The notes under the pieces were generated by a model that saw only the letters and a list, made by a program, of their open reading frames with translations, did no database searches and was not told the origin of the DNA. A DNA stretch of 64,000 nt from Bacillus cereus. Lineage in GTDB: Bacteria > Bacillota > Bacilli > Bacillales > Bacillaceae_G. Positions 18,430 through 28,898 of this stretch are shown here, piece by piece. The stretch lies in contig NZ_CP089518.1 in the NCBI RefSeq assembly GCF_025917685.1, positions 4,217,001-4,281,000 of the forward strand, written 5' to 3'. Both the position numbers and the translations under genes were made by a program. The stretch's first letter is position 1, and each line of letters begins with the position of its first letter.

Positions 18430-18738
18430 TTAAGCGTTGATAGCTTCAACAACTAGCTTAGTGTAAGGTTGACGATGACCTTGTTTCTTACGATTGTTCT
18501 TTTTCGCTTTGTATTTGAAAACGATGATTTTCTTAGCGCGACCTTGTTTTTCAACTTTAGCAGTCACTGTTGCGCCTTCTACAACTGGGCTACCAACTTT
18601 AACGTTTTCGCCACCAACGAAAAGAACTTTGTCAAAAGTAACAGTTTCACCAGCTTCAACATCTAATTTTTCAATGTAGATTGCTTGACCAGCTTCAACT
18701 TTAATTTGTTTTCCACCTGTTTCGATAATTGCGTACAT
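18430..18738 (-). CDS. rplU: 50S ribosomal protein bL21
   Basis: 102-residue large-subunit protein L21, binding 23S rRNA. Typical sequence [18 protein letters not shown] at the start and [17 protein letters not shown] at the end. First gene of the rplU-prp-rpmA operon, preceded by the L21 leader and a TTGACA/TAACAT promoter. Confidence 0.98.
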
Positions 18739-18856
18739 ACTTGCACCTCCTCTTAATTACTAAGACTCGCCAAAAACGAGGTAGACATACATGTCTTTAG
18801 GGAACCTGTTTTGTGCGGTTGTAGCATATAGCCGTTTAGGTGCTATAAACTATAAC
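18739..18856 (-). ncRNA. L21 leader RNA (ribosomal protein leader)
   Basis: Long untranslated leader between the mapped promoter motifs and rplU, with several self-complementary stretches such as GACATACATGTC (18782-18793) and TTATAGTTTATAGCACCTAAACGG-type pairings around 18830-18855. In Bacillus the transcript upstream of rplU carries a conserved L21 autoregulatory structure. Position and context support this; the consensus was not scored. Confidence 0.65.
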
Positions 18857-18862
18857 ATAAAG

Positions 18863-18892
18863 ATGTTATCATGAATCATAGACTATTGTCAA
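18863..18892 (-). promoter_or_regulatory. Sigma-A promoter of rplU operon
   Basis: TTGACA (18892-18887), 18-bp spacer, TAACAT (18868-18863), reading toward the L21 leader. Confidence 0.65.
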
Positions 18893-18907
18893 TAAATGTT
18901 CTACTAA

Positions 18908-20296
18908 CTATTTTTTCCGTTCTACAATTTCTTTCTTACTTCCAAATCGGATAATAGCGTACTTTTCGATAATATCATCTTTGAAATAAATTTCAAATGG
19001 AAGATTTTTTTGTAATTCTTTTTGTAGAAAATGCTTTTGCAAAATTTTCGGTGCAGCGATTAATACTGCTTCATCTTCTATATTGCCATATGTAATTAAT
19101 TCTCTCTCTAACTCATACGCAATTGTTTCATAAGACATGACATATCCCGTCGCTTTACATGGTACACATTCTTCTAATAATACGTCACGTAACGAATGTT
19201 TCTTACGTTTACGCGTCATCTCTAAAATTCCTAATTCCGTAAATCCGAGTACTCTCGTATATGTACGATCATCTTGTAAAGCTAACATTAAACTCTCTCT
19301 TACCTTCTCTTTATCTTCTCGTCTTTTCATATTAATAAAATCAATTAATATCATACCGCCAATATCACGCAGTCTTAATTGACGAGCAATCTCTTCAGCA
19401 GCCGCTTCATTTGTGCGAAGTACAGTATCTTGTAAATTTTGTTTTCCAGTAAATTTGCCTGTATTCACATCAATTACAGTCATCGTCTCCATTTGTTCTA
19501 CAATTAGATACGCACCATTTGGTAGCCACACAATTTTTTGAAGTGCTTTCTCGATTTCACGATCTATTCCAAAATGGTTAAACATCGAAGATTTTTCATT
19601 GTAAAAGGATACTCTTTCTTCCCCTACTTTTTCTTCTAATTCTTTTACTACACTTCTCGTATCTGCAACTACTTTTTCAATCGTTTCAATTGGGTTCTCC
19701 TGAAATACACGATCTAAAAACGTCGCTGGTCGATGAAGTAGTAACGGCGCCTTTCCTTGCTCTTCTCTTCTTTTTAATTCTTCATATAACTGCTGCAACC
19801 CTTGCATTTCAGCTTGTATTTCATCAATTGTTCCTTTTTCAGAAGCAGAGCGGAAAATGTATCCACCCGTTCCTTTCACTTCAACTCCGAGCAACTGTTG
19901 TCTTCTTTTGTTATTTTTTATTTTCCGAGAAATAGCGCGCATTTCATCATACGGCATGTAAACAACATATTTTCCGGTAAATTCTATATTCGCTGTTAAC
20001 TTAGGACCTTTCGTATCAATTGCTTCTTTCACAACTTGTACAAGTATCGCCTGTCCTTCATGTATGCGATATGAAGATGGTACATCATCATATGAAAGAT
20101 ATGCATGTTTTTCTAATCCGATATTTACAAAGGCTGCGTTCATTCCAGCAATTGTTCTTACGATACGCCCAACATAAATATGCCCGACAATCTCCTGCTC
20201 TTCATTCCTTTTCCATAAAAGCTCGACAATTTTTTGTTTCTCTTCTATCGCAACACGCTTTTCCGAACCAGTGTAGTTTATATATAACGTCTTCAA
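18908..20296 (-). CDS. rng: Ribonuclease G (Rne/Rng family)
   Basis: Endoribonuclease of the RNase E/G family. S1 RNA-binding domain in residues about 30-115 (GHIYVGRIVRTIAGMNAAFVNIG); DNase I-like catalytic region with metal-binding aspartates in MTVIDVNTGKF and MILIDFINM; the Zn-link-like CVPCKATG (about 408). The start is placed at a TTG (LKTLYINYTG) with GTGAGG upstream; an in-frame GTG seven codons earlier (20317) is the alternative. B. subtilis lacks this family, so it is a lineage marker. It lies between spoIVFB and the rplU operon. Confidence 0.9.
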   Translation of the reverse strand: MKTLYINYTGSEKRVAIEEKQKIVELLWKRNEEQEIVGHIYVGRIVRTIAGMNAAFVNIGLEKHAYLSYDDVPSSYRIHEGQAILVQVVKEAIDTKGPKLTANIEFTGKYVVYMPYDEMRAISRKIKNNKRRQQLLGVEVKGTGGYIFRSASEKGTIDEIQAEMQGLQQLYEELKRREEQGKAPLLLHRPATFLDRVFQENPIETIEKVVADTRSVVKELEEKVGEERVSFYNEKSSMFNHFGIDREIEKALQKIVWLPNGAYLIVEQMETMTVIDVNTGKFTGKQNLQDTVLRTNEAAAEEIARQLRLRDIGGMILIDFINMKRREDKEKVRESLMLALQDDRTYTRVLGFTELGILEMTRKRKKHSLRDVLLEECVPCKATGYVMSYETIAYELERELITYGNIEDEAVLIAAPKILQKHFLQKELQKNLPFEIYFKDDIIEKYAIIRFGSKKEIVERKK

Positions 20297-20359
20297 AATT
20301 TTTTCCTCACTTTTCACTTCTTTTCCTTACAATATAAAAGGTTAGTGTCGTCGTCAACA

Positions 20360-21220
20360 CTAACCAATTAATTCTTCAACAGACGAAGTTGTTCGTTTTT
20401 CAGCAAAATACGCATAGAGCAATTCATTTTCGTCCAATGTGTAATGCTCTTTATATTTTCCATGGACGATAATAGAGTGTTTATATCCTCTACGAAATTT
20501 TGTAAAAATCGTATACAAGCGATCTTCTGTTTTCACCTCAATAGGTGCAATCTTTTCAATATCTCTTTTATTCCCATAATAACGTTCTAATAAAAAACGC
20601 ATAAATGCGTACCTTCTTTGTTTCCATTCTTGATACAAAGAAATCGCTAGAAAAACGAGTAATACCCACATCATAATGTTATTACTATTCCAAAGTAACT
20701 GCCATCCTAATATTACACTAAAAAAAACACATGACAATTTCATCATCTTTTCATGTGCTTGTAAATACGGAAAACGATATGATAATACATTAAATAATAC
20801 TTTTCCGCCATCAAGTGGCCAAATAGGCAATAAATTAAATCCTAAGATAATGACATTATTCCATACAAAGAAATGGTACAAATCATCAGTTACCCAGCCC
20901 GCTTGATACAAAATATAGGCGACTGCAATCATCCATATATGCTGAATTGGTCCCGCCATAACGACAATCAATTCTTCTTTTAATGATTTATTCCCATGTT
21001 CCTCCATCTCAGCTACGCCACCAAACGGCAAAAGCTGAATTTGTTTAATACGCCAATTATAATATGCAGCTGCAAAAGCATGCCCCAATTCATGAACTAA
21101 AACGATACAAAATAGTAATAGTAACTCTTTAAAACGCGCTGTAAAAATACCAATAACGATAATAACCCAAAACAATGGATGCACCGTAATTTTCGTTAAA
21201 ACATCTCTATATTTAATCAA
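20360..21220 (-). CDS. spoIVFB: Stage IV sporulation intramembrane metalloprotease SpoIVFB
   Basis: Site-2-type zinc protease in the outer forespore membrane that cleaves pro-sigmaK. It has six TM segments. The zinc motif HELGHA is in CIVLVHELGHAFAAAYY (about residue 43), and the third ligand is in WPLDGGKVLFN (about 137). The C-terminal part (about 210-286) corresponds to the regulatory domain that senses ATP in B. subtilis. It overlaps spoIVFA by 8 bp, consistent with a complex of the two products. Confidence 0.95.
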   Translation of the reverse strand: MIKYRDVLTKITVHPLFWVIIVIGIFTARFKELLLLFCIVLVHELGHAFAAAYYNWRIKQIQLLPFGGVAEMEEHGNKSLKEELIVVMAGPIQHIWMIAVAYILYQAGWVTDDLYHFFVWNNVIILGFNLLPIWPLDGGKVLFNVLSYRFPYLQAHEKMMKLSCVFFSVILGWQLLWNSNNIMMWVLLVFLAISLYQEWKQRRYAFMRFLLERYYGNKRDIEKIAPIEVKTEDRLYTIFTKFRRGYKHSIIVHGKYKEHYTLDENELLYAYFAEKRTTSSVEELIG

Positions 21221-21959
21221 ATGAAATCACCTGAATAGGATCAATAAATTTTTCATTCTTTTTCATCGCGAAATAAAATTTACCGTTTTTATTATTTTCG
21301 TCACTATTCACCGTTCCGATTTTTTGTTTTTTTGAAACGTAATCATATAATTTTACTGACATATCGTTTAAATTTCCATACCAAGACTCCGTGCCATCAG
21401 CGTGTTGAATTTGAACTGTATTTCCAAGTTCCTCTTTCTTGCCCGCAAAAACAACTACACCTTCATTTACTGACTCAACCGTTGCATTTGTAGCCGTTTG
21501 AACAAATACACCTTGGCCATTTTTTTGAAACCCTTGCATCACCTTTCCAGAGGCAGGAATCGCATAATCCTTTTGCTGAATAGTCTTTTCTTTTTTCTCA
21601 TTTGGAGAAAAGAAAACGAGAGGTTTTCCAAACTGCTTTTCATACCATTTCGATATAGTAGCAAATTGAAATTCTTCTTGCATAACTTTTTCTGTGACAG
21701 CTCTAGTACCATCAAAAGAAGAAGGTGCATTTTTAAATAAAATAGCAACTGAGAGAACTAATATTGCTGATAGCAAAACTTTGAAGAGAAAAACTTCTTT
21801 TCGAAATAGAGGGTGAATTTCCTTCTCTCCTTCTTCAATAAATACCGTGTCACTATCAAAGTCCCCTCCAGCAAAATACTGATCTTCCTCCATCCTTTCT
21901 TGCTCTGCTTTCCTTTTCGCAATCCGCTTTTTAATTTCTTCCACACGTCTATTCTTCAT
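21213..21959 (-). CDS. spoIVFA: Stage IV sporulation protein SpoIVFA
   Basis: Membrane inhibitor and anchor of SpoIVFB. The charged cytoplasmic N-terminus (KNRRVEEIKKRIAKRKAEQ) is followed by one TM helix around 74-92 (VFLFKVLLSAILVLSVAIL). The extracytoplasmic part is a degenerate LytM/M23 domain (residues about 140-245, GVVVFAGKKEELGNTVQIQHADG). The domain is degraded by SpoIVB and CtpB during activation in B. subtilis. Its last codons overlap spoIVFB. Confidence 0.93.
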   Translation of the reverse strand: MKNRRVEEIKKRIAKRKAEQERMEEDQYFAGGDFDSDTVFIEEGEKEIHPLFRKEVFLFKVLLSAILVLSVAILFKNAPSSFDGTRAVTEKVMQEEFQFATISKWYEKQFGKPLVFFSPNEKKEKTIQQKDYAIPASGKVMQGFQKNGQGVFVQTATNATVESVNEGVVVFAGKKEELGNTVQIQHADGTESWYGNLNDMSVKLYDYVSKKQKIGTVNSDENNKNGKFYFAMKKNEKFIDPIQVISFD

Positions 21960-22064
21960 ACTGTCTCCTTTCTTTAGTGAGCCTTATTCAAATAGAAACA
22001 GTTATATACAGTTTGTACATATGTATGAGTTATGGAAGAAAGATATTCATGCGAAGAAAAAAAG

Positions 22065-22094
22065 AAAGCACTCCGCATATATGCGAAGTGCTTT
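22065..22094 (-). terminator. Terminator after minD
   Basis: AAAGCACTCCGCAT (22065-22078) / ATGCGAAGTGCTTT (22081-22094), one mismatch. It overlaps the minD stop codon and ends the mreBCD-minCD transcript. Confidence 0.8.
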
Positions 22095-22891
22095 TAACGA
22101 ATCCCAAAGAAATTTTTCATCTTTGTAAATACCGATACTTTTTCTTGTTCAAATGCTTGTAATGGCACATTCTCACCTAACAAACGTCTTGCAATATTGC
22201 GATAAGCTAGTGCTGCTTTTCCGCTCGGTTGCAACGCTACAGGTTCGCCTGTATTCGTAGCACGAATAACTTCATCATCATCTTCGACAACACCAAGAAG
22301 CTCGATTGACAATGTACGTACGATTTCATCAACATCTAACATATCCTGTTCATGAAGCATATGACTACGCACACGGTTAATGACAAGTTTCGGCGGTTCA
22401 ATATCCTCTTTCTCTAAAAGCCCGATAATACGATCTGCATCACGCATTGAGGATACCTCTGGCGTCGTTACTACGATTGCTTTATCCGCACCTGCTACAG
22501 CATTTTTAAATCCCTGCTCAATCCCCGCAGGACAATCAATTAATATGTAATCATAATCTTGACGTAATACTTGTATTAATTCATCCATTTGTTCAGGTGT
22601 TACCGCCGATTTATCGCTCGTTTGTGCTGCAGGTAATAAATAAAGATCATCAAAACGCTTATCTTTAATAAGAGCCTGAGGTAAACGACAACGCCCTTCA
22701 ACGACATCAACAAGATCAAATACAATACGATTTTCCAGCCCCATTACTACGTCTAAATTGCGTAAACCGATATCTGTATCAATTAAACACACTTTCTTTC
22801 CAGATAACGCAAGGGCTGTACCAATGTTCGCAGACGTTGTAGTTTTACCTACGCCGCCTTTTCCAGATGTAATTACTATTGCCTCTCCCAC
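22094..22891 (-). CDS. minD: Septum-site determining ATPase MinD
   Basis: ParA/MinD-type ATPase that recruits MinC to the membrane to block polar division. Deviant Walker A GKGGVGKTTTSANIG at residues 10-24, switch LIDTDIGLRNLD, and DYILIDCPAGIE. The C-terminal amphipathic membrane-targeting helix is at the end (VFTKMKNFFGIR). The 265 residues match the family. It is two bases downstream of minC. Confidence 0.97.
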   Translation of the reverse strand: MGEAIVITSGKGGVGKTTTSANIGTALALSGKKVCLIDTDIGLRNLDVVMGLENRIVFDLVDVVEGRCRLPQALIKDKRFDDLYLLPAAQTSDKSAVTPEQMDELIQVLRQDYDYILIDCPAGIEQGFKNAVAGADKAIVVTTPEVSSMRDADRIIGLLEKEDIEPPKLVINRVRSHMLHEQDMLDVDEIVRTLSIELLGVVEDDDEVIRATNTGEPVALQPSGKAALAYRNIARRLLGENVPLQAFEQEKVSVFTKMKNFFGIR

Positions 22892-22893
22892 AG

Positions 22894-23580
22894 CTATACA
22901 ATTCCCCTTTCTAACTTTGTTAAATTAGGTCTAAGATGAGTGAGAAGTTGCAGGCGATCGACAACAATGTGATTGTTCTCATTAATATACGCACATTCGG
23001 CCGCCTCCGCTCCGTCCTCTTTCTCTTCCGGAGCCCGCATTGTCACATCACTAATTCGGAGTTGCATAGGGTTCATAATAGATGCAGCAATAACAGCTTC
23101 TAAATCTCCATCATACCCCGCATGTGCAATCCCTCTTAGTGATCCCACGACAAAAATATTCCCCCCAGCGATAACCGTTCCGCCTGGATTAACATCTCCA
23201 ATTAATAATAAATTTCCTTTTACATGTAACACTTGTCCAGAGCGAACAATTTTGGAAATAGGGACAATTTCTGTTTCTTCTTTCCAAGCTATTGCTTCTG
23301 CTTTTGTTATAACATCACTATCAATTGATTCCACAACAAGATTCTTCTTATTGCGAATTAACGTACGAATCTCTTCTTGTTGTACTTCTGTTAAATAACG
23401 ATTTCCTACTTTAACACGCACTTCAATCAAAGAACGTCCGTCACCATCATAGTAATGTGTAGAAAGCTTTTCATCCAATTCTTTTAATAGTTCAGAGAAT
23501 GAACAGCAATCATCTAAATGAAGTGTTATTCCATCTTTTGTCCCTTTTATCGTTACATTTTGTTGCTTTTTTTCTTCCAC
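22894..23580 (-). CDS. minC: Septum-site determining protein MinC
   Basis: FtsZ assembly inhibitor activated by MinD. The N-terminal FtsZ-interaction domain covers about residues 1-100. The C-terminal right-handed beta-helix dimer/MinD-binding domain is about 105-215, with [20 protein letters not shown] and [14 protein letters not shown]. At 228 residues it is typical. The operon order mreB-mreC-mreD-minC-minD is conserved in Bacillus. Confidence 0.96.
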   Translation of the reverse strand: MEEKKQQNVTIKGTKDGITLHLDDCCSFSELLKELDEKLSTHYYDGDGRSLIEVRVKVGNRYLTEVQQEEIRTLIRNKKNLVVESIDSDVITKAEAIAWKEETEIVPISKIVRSGQVLHVKGNLLLIGDVNPGGTVIAGGNIFVVGSLRGIAHAGYDGDLEAVIAASIMNPMQLRISDVTMRAPEEKEDGAEAAECAYINENNHIVVDRLQLLTHLRPNLTKLERGIV

Positions 23581-23615
23581 TAAAGTTCACCCCACCGATT
23601 CAATTCGACATAAAA

Positions 23616-24161
23616 TTAGAAAATCCTTTTTTCTTTTTCTTCCATCGCTTTTGAAAGACGCACTAAATATCGTCTCAGTGGGAAACAAACTATCAATAAG
23701 AAAATTCCATTTAGCAATAAAGTAGCAAGGAGACGATCGGTGAAAAAGACATACGCCGACATGTGAGTACGCCCTAACAAAGTTAAAAATCCATACACAT
23801 AATACTCTAATGCTGCAATACTAGCTAATACGATAGAAACAACAATAAATAAATTCAATTGCAATATCTTCATCGTACTATAAACTAAATATGCCAAAAT
23901 TGGATAGGCAAATATATATATACCAACAAGTTCTGTGTATACGGTATCAAATAAGAAACCAAATAATAGTCCGTAGTAAATCCCTTGAACCGGACCATAG
24001 TACACTGTAATAAAACATAACACAATTATAAAGAAATGCGGTGCTGCTATACTGTCTTTCCAAAAAACGTCTGTTGGAACAACAGTAGAGAACATATTTT
24101 CAAATAAAAAAACAAAAAGGAGCAAAAGAGGAAGAGCTGCTCTTTTTAAAATCTTCATCAT
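23616..24161 (-). CDS. mreD: Rod shape-determining protein MreD
   Basis: Small integral membrane partner of MreC and MreB in the elongasome, guiding lateral wall synthesis. The 181 residues contain about five hydrophobic segments. The sequence is weakly conserved in this family, so the call rests on topology and on position between mreC and minC. The start ATGATG has GGAGGGGAAGAAGAG upstream; either ATG could serve. Confidence 0.9.
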   Translation of the reverse strand: MMKILKRAALPLLLLFVFLFENMFSTVVPTDVFWKDSIAAPHFFIIVLCFITVYYGPVQGIYYGLLFGFLFDTVYTELVGIYIFAYPILAYLVYSTMKILQLNLFIVVSIVLASIAALEYYVYGFLTLLGRTHMSAYVFFTDRLLATLLLNGIFLLIVCFPLRRYLVRLSKAMEEKEKRIF

Positions 24162-24175
24162 CTCTTCTTCCCCTC

Positions 24176-25033
24176 CTATTCTAACGGCGCCGAAGGCGTG
24201 TCACGTTTGACAACCGTAATATGCTCTACGTCATTTAAATCAGCAGCAGGTTTTACATAAGCTGTTTTTGTTAAACCGTATGGATCAGGCTGAACATCAA
24301 CGATTTTCCCAATTACAAGACCTTTCGGGAAAATATCACCAAGTCCAGATGTTACAACTAGTTGATCTTTCTCTACCTTAGCATCAGAGCCAATCTTTGT
24401 AAAAAGAAGTAAGTGCTTTTCTTTATCGTAACCTTCAATCAATCCAAAGATTTTCTCATCACCTTGTACAATAGCAGAAACACGATTTGTTCGGCTCATA
24501 GAGCTTAGTAACTCTACTGATGATGTAAACTGAGATACACTTTTCACTCGTCCAACTAAACCTTGTGAAGTTACTACAGCCATATCCTTTTTAATTCCTT
24601 GCTGTGCCCCTTTATCAATTCCAATTAAATCGTACCATTTATCTGGATTACGAGAAACAACAGTAGCTGGAATTTCAGTATAACCGCTATTTAACGCTGT
24701 TTTACCAGTTAACTCTTGTAATTTCTTTTTATCATCTTCTAATTGTTTTACTTTTCCTGATAGGTCTGCATAATTATCTAATTTTGCTTTTAATTCTTTA
24801 TTCTCTTCATACGTGCGCTTTACATCTTCTACGTTTTCGAAGAATCCGGCAACATAATTCGCTGGCTTTTGGAATACACGTTCTACAACACCAACAGTAT
24901 CTTTTATAAACTGCTCTGGCCATGTTAAACTGTTCCGTTCTTTCAATGAGATTCCAATCAATGCCACGAGAAGAATAATACTAACTAACAAAACAATTAA
25001 TCTTTTGTTTAAGAAAAACTGTGGCACGTTCAC
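24176..25033 (-). CDS. mreC: Rod shape-determining protein MreC
   Basis: Bitopic protein linking cytoplasmic MreB to periplasmic-side wall synthases. N-terminal TM helix at about 12-28 (LIVLLVSIILLVALIGI), a coiled coil at about 68-110 (VKRTYEENKELKAKLDN), then the beta-barrel MreC domain (VVSRNPDKWYDLIGIDKG, VTSQGLVGRVKSV). At 285 residues it is close to the family size. It sits between mreB and mreD. Confidence 0.96.
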   Translation of the reverse strand: MNVPQFFLNKRLIVLLVSIILLVALIGISLKERNSLTWPEQFIKDTVGVVERVFQKPANYVAGFFENVEDVKRTYEENKELKAKLDNYADLSGKVKQLEDDKKKLQELTGKTALNSGYTEIPATVVSRNPDKWYDLIGIDKGAQQGIKKDMAVVTSQGLVGRVKSVSQFTSSVELLSSMSRTNRVSAIVQGDEKIFGLIEGYDKEKHLLLFTKIGSDAKVEKDQLVVTSGLGDIFPKGLVIGKIVDVQPDPYGLTKTAYVKPAADLNDVEHITVVKRDTPSAPLE

Positions 25034-25068
25034 ACCCTCTTAATTTCATTGATTTTTATTTTGCAATA

Positions 25069-26112
<1,044 letters not shown>

Positions 26113-26246
26113 TCACGGACTCATTTTTTCTTACTTTATATGATAAAAACAGTACGTTTTTTTATATCTGTATCCTTTTTGCAGATAATTTTCTACAAAA
26201 AACTCATAAATCACATTATAAAACAAAATAAGTAAAAAGCATAGTC

Positions 26247-26924
26247 TTAAATATGACCTTTTTCCTTTAAACTCACGAATTTATGGTCACCTATTATAAT
26301 ATGATCAAGTACTTCAATTCCGATAATCTGGCCGCATTCTACTAAACGTTTTGTTACTTCAATATCTTCTCGGCTCGGCGCCGGATCTCCTGAGGGATGG
26401 TTATGAAGACATATTATAGAGGCTGCTGCACGACGGAATGCTTCTTTAAAAACTTCCCTCGGATGCACAATCGACGTATTTAAACTTCCAATAAAAATCG
26501 TTTGCCTATGTATAACTTGATTTTTCGTATTCAAATATAAACACACAAAATGCTCCTGCTGTAAAAAACGCATCTCTTCCATCATATAACTCGCACAATC
26601 TTCCGGGCTTCGAATGCTATATCTATTTCGATATTCTAAACGAACCATTCTTCTCCCTAATTCAAAAGCAGCCATAAGTTGCGATGCTTTTACGATTCCA
26701 ACACCATGAATGCTTATTAGCTCTTCTAACGTCGCGTCTTTCAACATTCGTAAACCATCAAAATGGTGTAAAATTTTATCTGATAACGTTAAAACTGTAT
26801 CTTCTTTAGAACCTGTTCTGAGTAATACTGCAAGAAGCTCTCGATTCGATAAACTTCCTGCTCCTTCTAATAATAAACGCTCCCGTGGCTGTTCCTCTTT
26901 CACAACATCACGAATACCGTTCAT
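26247..26924 (-). CDS. radC: DNA repair-associated protein RadC (JAB1/MPN domain)
   Basis: RadC family protein. The N-terminal helix-hairpin-helix region (SIHGVGIVKASQLMAAFELG) is followed by an MPN+/JAB metalloprotease-like domain with the zinc motif HNHPSGDPAPSREDIEVT (about residues 171-188). The biochemical role is unsettled despite the repair name. 225 residues. It lies between maf and mreB, as in other Bacillus. Confidence 0.93.
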   Translation of the reverse strand: MNGIRDVVKEEQPRERLLLEGAGSLSNRELLAVLLRTGSKEDTVLTLSDKILHHFDGLRMLKDATLEELISIHGVGIVKASQLMAAFELGRRMVRLEYRNRYSIRSPEDCASYMMEEMRFLQQEHFVCLYLNTKNQVIHRQTIFIGSLNTSIVHPREVFKEAFRRAAASIICLHNHPSGDPAPSREDIEVTKRLVECGQIIGIEVLDHIIIGDHKFVSLKEKGHI

Positions 26925-26956
26925 TTCTTCACCTCTTTTTTATTAGTTCTCTCAAA

Positions 26957-26990
26957 GAAAACCCCATGCAATTTTACGCATGGGTTACAT
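26957..26990 (-). terminator. Terminator overlapping the maf 3' end
   Basis: AACCCCATGC (26960-26969) / GCATGGGTT (26978-26986), followed on the minus strand by TTTTCTTT. It covers the maf stop codon and precedes radC. Confidence 0.7.
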
Positions 26991-27549
26991 CGCTACCAAA
27001 CTGTTTTAATTCACGAACAAGACGTGCAATTGGCAAGCCTACTACACTATAATAATCCCCTTGAATGTGTTGAACAAAAATAGATCCTTTCCCTTGGATC
27101 CCATAACTTCCTGCTTTATCAAGTGGTTCCTTCGATGCAACATATGCGTCAATTTCCTCTTCTGTTAATTCCCAAAATGTAACTTCTGTACGCTCGTAAA
27201 AAGTGATTGTTTTGTCTTTTGATATAATCGCAACACCAGTATATACTTCATGTGTTTTCCCTGATAATAATCGTAACATTTCTTTCGCCTCAGCCTCATT
27301 AGACGGCTTTCCAAGAATACGTGACTCATATGTAACAATTGTATCTGCACCTAACACAATATCATCACTATAATTTTCTGCTACGGCAGATGCTTTTTGT
27401 AAAGCAAGCGACATAACAATATCAGAAGGTGATGAATATGCACCAATCGTCTCATCTACTTCACTAACAACAACTTCAAATGGCACATCAGCCAATTCAA
27501 GCAGCTCCTTCCTCCGAGGTGATCCTGAAGCTAAAATAATTTTTTTCAT
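26974..27549 (-). CDS. maf: Maf-like nucleotide pyrophosphatase
   Basis: dTTP/UTP-type pyrophosphatase of the Maf/HAM1 superfamily, linked to septum inhibition and house-cleaning of nucleotides. Conserved N-terminal [14 protein letters not shown] with the phosphate-binding serine and arginines, central [14 protein letters not shown], and [11 protein letters not shown]. The start is placed at MKKIILASG with AGGAAGGAG upstream; a 34-residue upstream extension is out of family. The true length is 191 residues. Confidence 0.95.
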   Translation of the reverse strand: MKKIILASGSPRRKELLELADVPFEVVVSEVDETIGAYSSPSDIVMSLALQKASAVAENYSDDIVLGADTIVTYESRILGKPSNEAEAKEMLRLLSGKTHEVYTGVAIISKDKTITFYERTEVTFWELTEEEIDAYVASKEPLDKAGSYGIQGKGSIFVQHIQGDYYSVVGLPIARLVRELKQFGSDVTHA

Positions 27550-27719
27550 GTTTTCTCCTTCCTTTCTCATATGAAGCAGAACAATCCCTATCAATCGTAT
27601 CAAAAGAATAGTTTCCCCACAAATTAGAGAAATATCATTTTCTCTAAACAAAATAATATTTTTTAATACGATTATACTCTGCCCACAAAGAAAGCATTTT
27701 GCTCTAAATTCAAAAGAAA

Positions 27720-27745
27720 AGAAAGAAGTGTACGTACTTCTTTCT
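27720..27745 (-). terminator. Terminator after spoIIB
   Basis: GAAAGAAGT (27721-27729) / ACTTCTTTC (27736-27744), followed on the minus strand by TTTTCTTTTG. Confidence 0.7.
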
Positions 27746-27764
27746 CCTTCATCTCATTATCTTA

Positions 27765-28724
27765 TTATTTTACTTTTTGTGAAACCATTTTTTCGTACGA
27801 AAGTAACCCATCAATAATAACTTGATTTAATTTAGCTACAGATTCCTTATCGCTCTTTCCTTCCTTAATCGTTTGCATAGCCACAGATATATACGTATAA
27901 AGCTTCTTCGCATCTTCACGCTTCATACTTTTCCCTTCCTTTTCAATCGCTTTCCATTCTTTTTCAATCGCTCCTATATCTGTTGCATTACTTTTTCCAC
28001 TAACTTGTACGCTGGAAGCATATTTTGCTAAATGAGTATATAATGGCTGTACTTTTGTTAAAAACGCCCCTATTTCTTTATCATCTTTAAGTAACACTTT
28101 ATCTGTTATATCCCAGTTCTTTTTCAAAACGGAGACACCCTCGTTTTTATACTGAGTCATTAATTGATTTACGGCCTGTTCATCGCTCGCAATCCCAACG
28201 ACTAATGCATACTTATCACCGCTCGGTTTCAAAGCTGCAACGCCTCCATTACCTTTCCATTCTTCAAGAGCGGCCTGTCCCTTTTCTTCAGAAGAATAAA
28301 TCCCTCCTTGAACAAAAAATAAATTCATCGGATCTAATGACGTTCCTACCTGTGCTTTTTTGTTTCCCTCTTTTGGTGCTGGTGTTTGTTCTGCCGTTCC
28401 ACCCACCTTTGATTCTTCATTCGAAGTCTGCTTCGAGGTTGTTACTTCGCTTCCTCCTGTCGCACCTTGTCCAGTGACATGAAGCATTCCCATTCCCAAC
28501 GCCGTACCAATAATAATCGCAGTTGCAACGATTGCAATTAACGTATTGCTCCACTTCTTTCGTTTTTTTTCCGTAGACATTAATTTCGCTTTTTGAAACG
28601 GAACAACGTTTTTGGGTCTTTCACTTTCTACTACCATCCATTCAAACTCATCTTTCTTCTTTTCTTCATACTTCGCTTCTGTTCCATTTACTTTCACTGA
28701 GATCGTTCGTGATTGCTTGTCCAT
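27765..28724 (-). CDS. spoIIB: Stage II sporulation protein B (SPOR domain)
   Basis: Supports peptidoglycan degradation and engulfment at the sporulation septum. Cytoplasmic N-terminus, one TM helix at about 60-82 (LIAIVATAIIIGTALGMGML), a low-complexity linker, then a SPOR-like domain at about 130-200 (FFVQGGIYSSEEKGQAALEE). The start is placed at MDKQSRTIS, which has AGAGGTGAGG upstream; an ATG five codons earlier lacks a ribosome site. The position between folC and maf supports the assignment, although sequence conservation in this family is low. Confidence 0.85.
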   Translation of the reverse strand: MDKQSRTISVKVNGTEAKYEEKKKDEFEWMVVESERPKNVVPFQKAKLMSTEKKRKKWSNTLIAIVATAIIIGTALGMGMLHVTGQGATGGSEVTTSKQTSNEESKVGGTAEQTPAPKEGNKKAQVGTSLDPMNLFFVQGGIYSSEEKGQAALEEWKGNGGVAALKPSGDKYALVVGIASDEQAVNQLMTQYKNEGVSVLKKNWDITDKVLLKDDKEIGAFLTKVQPLYTHLAKYASSVQVSGKSNATDIGAIEKEWKAIEKEGKSMKREDAKKLYTYISVAMQTIKEGKSDKESVAKLNQVIIDGLLSYEKMVSQKVK

Positions 28725-28864
28725 ACACTCACACCTCACCTCTTATCGTTGTCCGCATCATATCATATTCATTTCACAAAAAAACGAGATATTTGTCAGA
28801 GGAATTCGCCAAATTACCCTATATAATTATCTTATATGTATGCATTTGACTTCATTTGTAGAAC

Positions 28865-28898
28865 AAAAAACTAGATAGCAAATACTATCTAGTTTTTT
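28865..28898 (-). terminator. Terminator after folC
   Basis: Long stem AAAAAACTAGATAG (28865-28878) / CTATCTAGTTTTTT (28885-28898) with a 6-base loop. Confidence 0.85.

Noticed and set aside
20020..20337. Plus-strand ORF of 105 codons opposite rng
   Set aside because: Lies opposite conserved S1-domain coding sequence; cysteine/histidine-rich composition typical of antisense frames.
28205..28477. Plus-strand ORF opposite spoIIB
   Set aside because: Antisense shadow without start signal; spoIIB has TM and SPOR features and conserved position.
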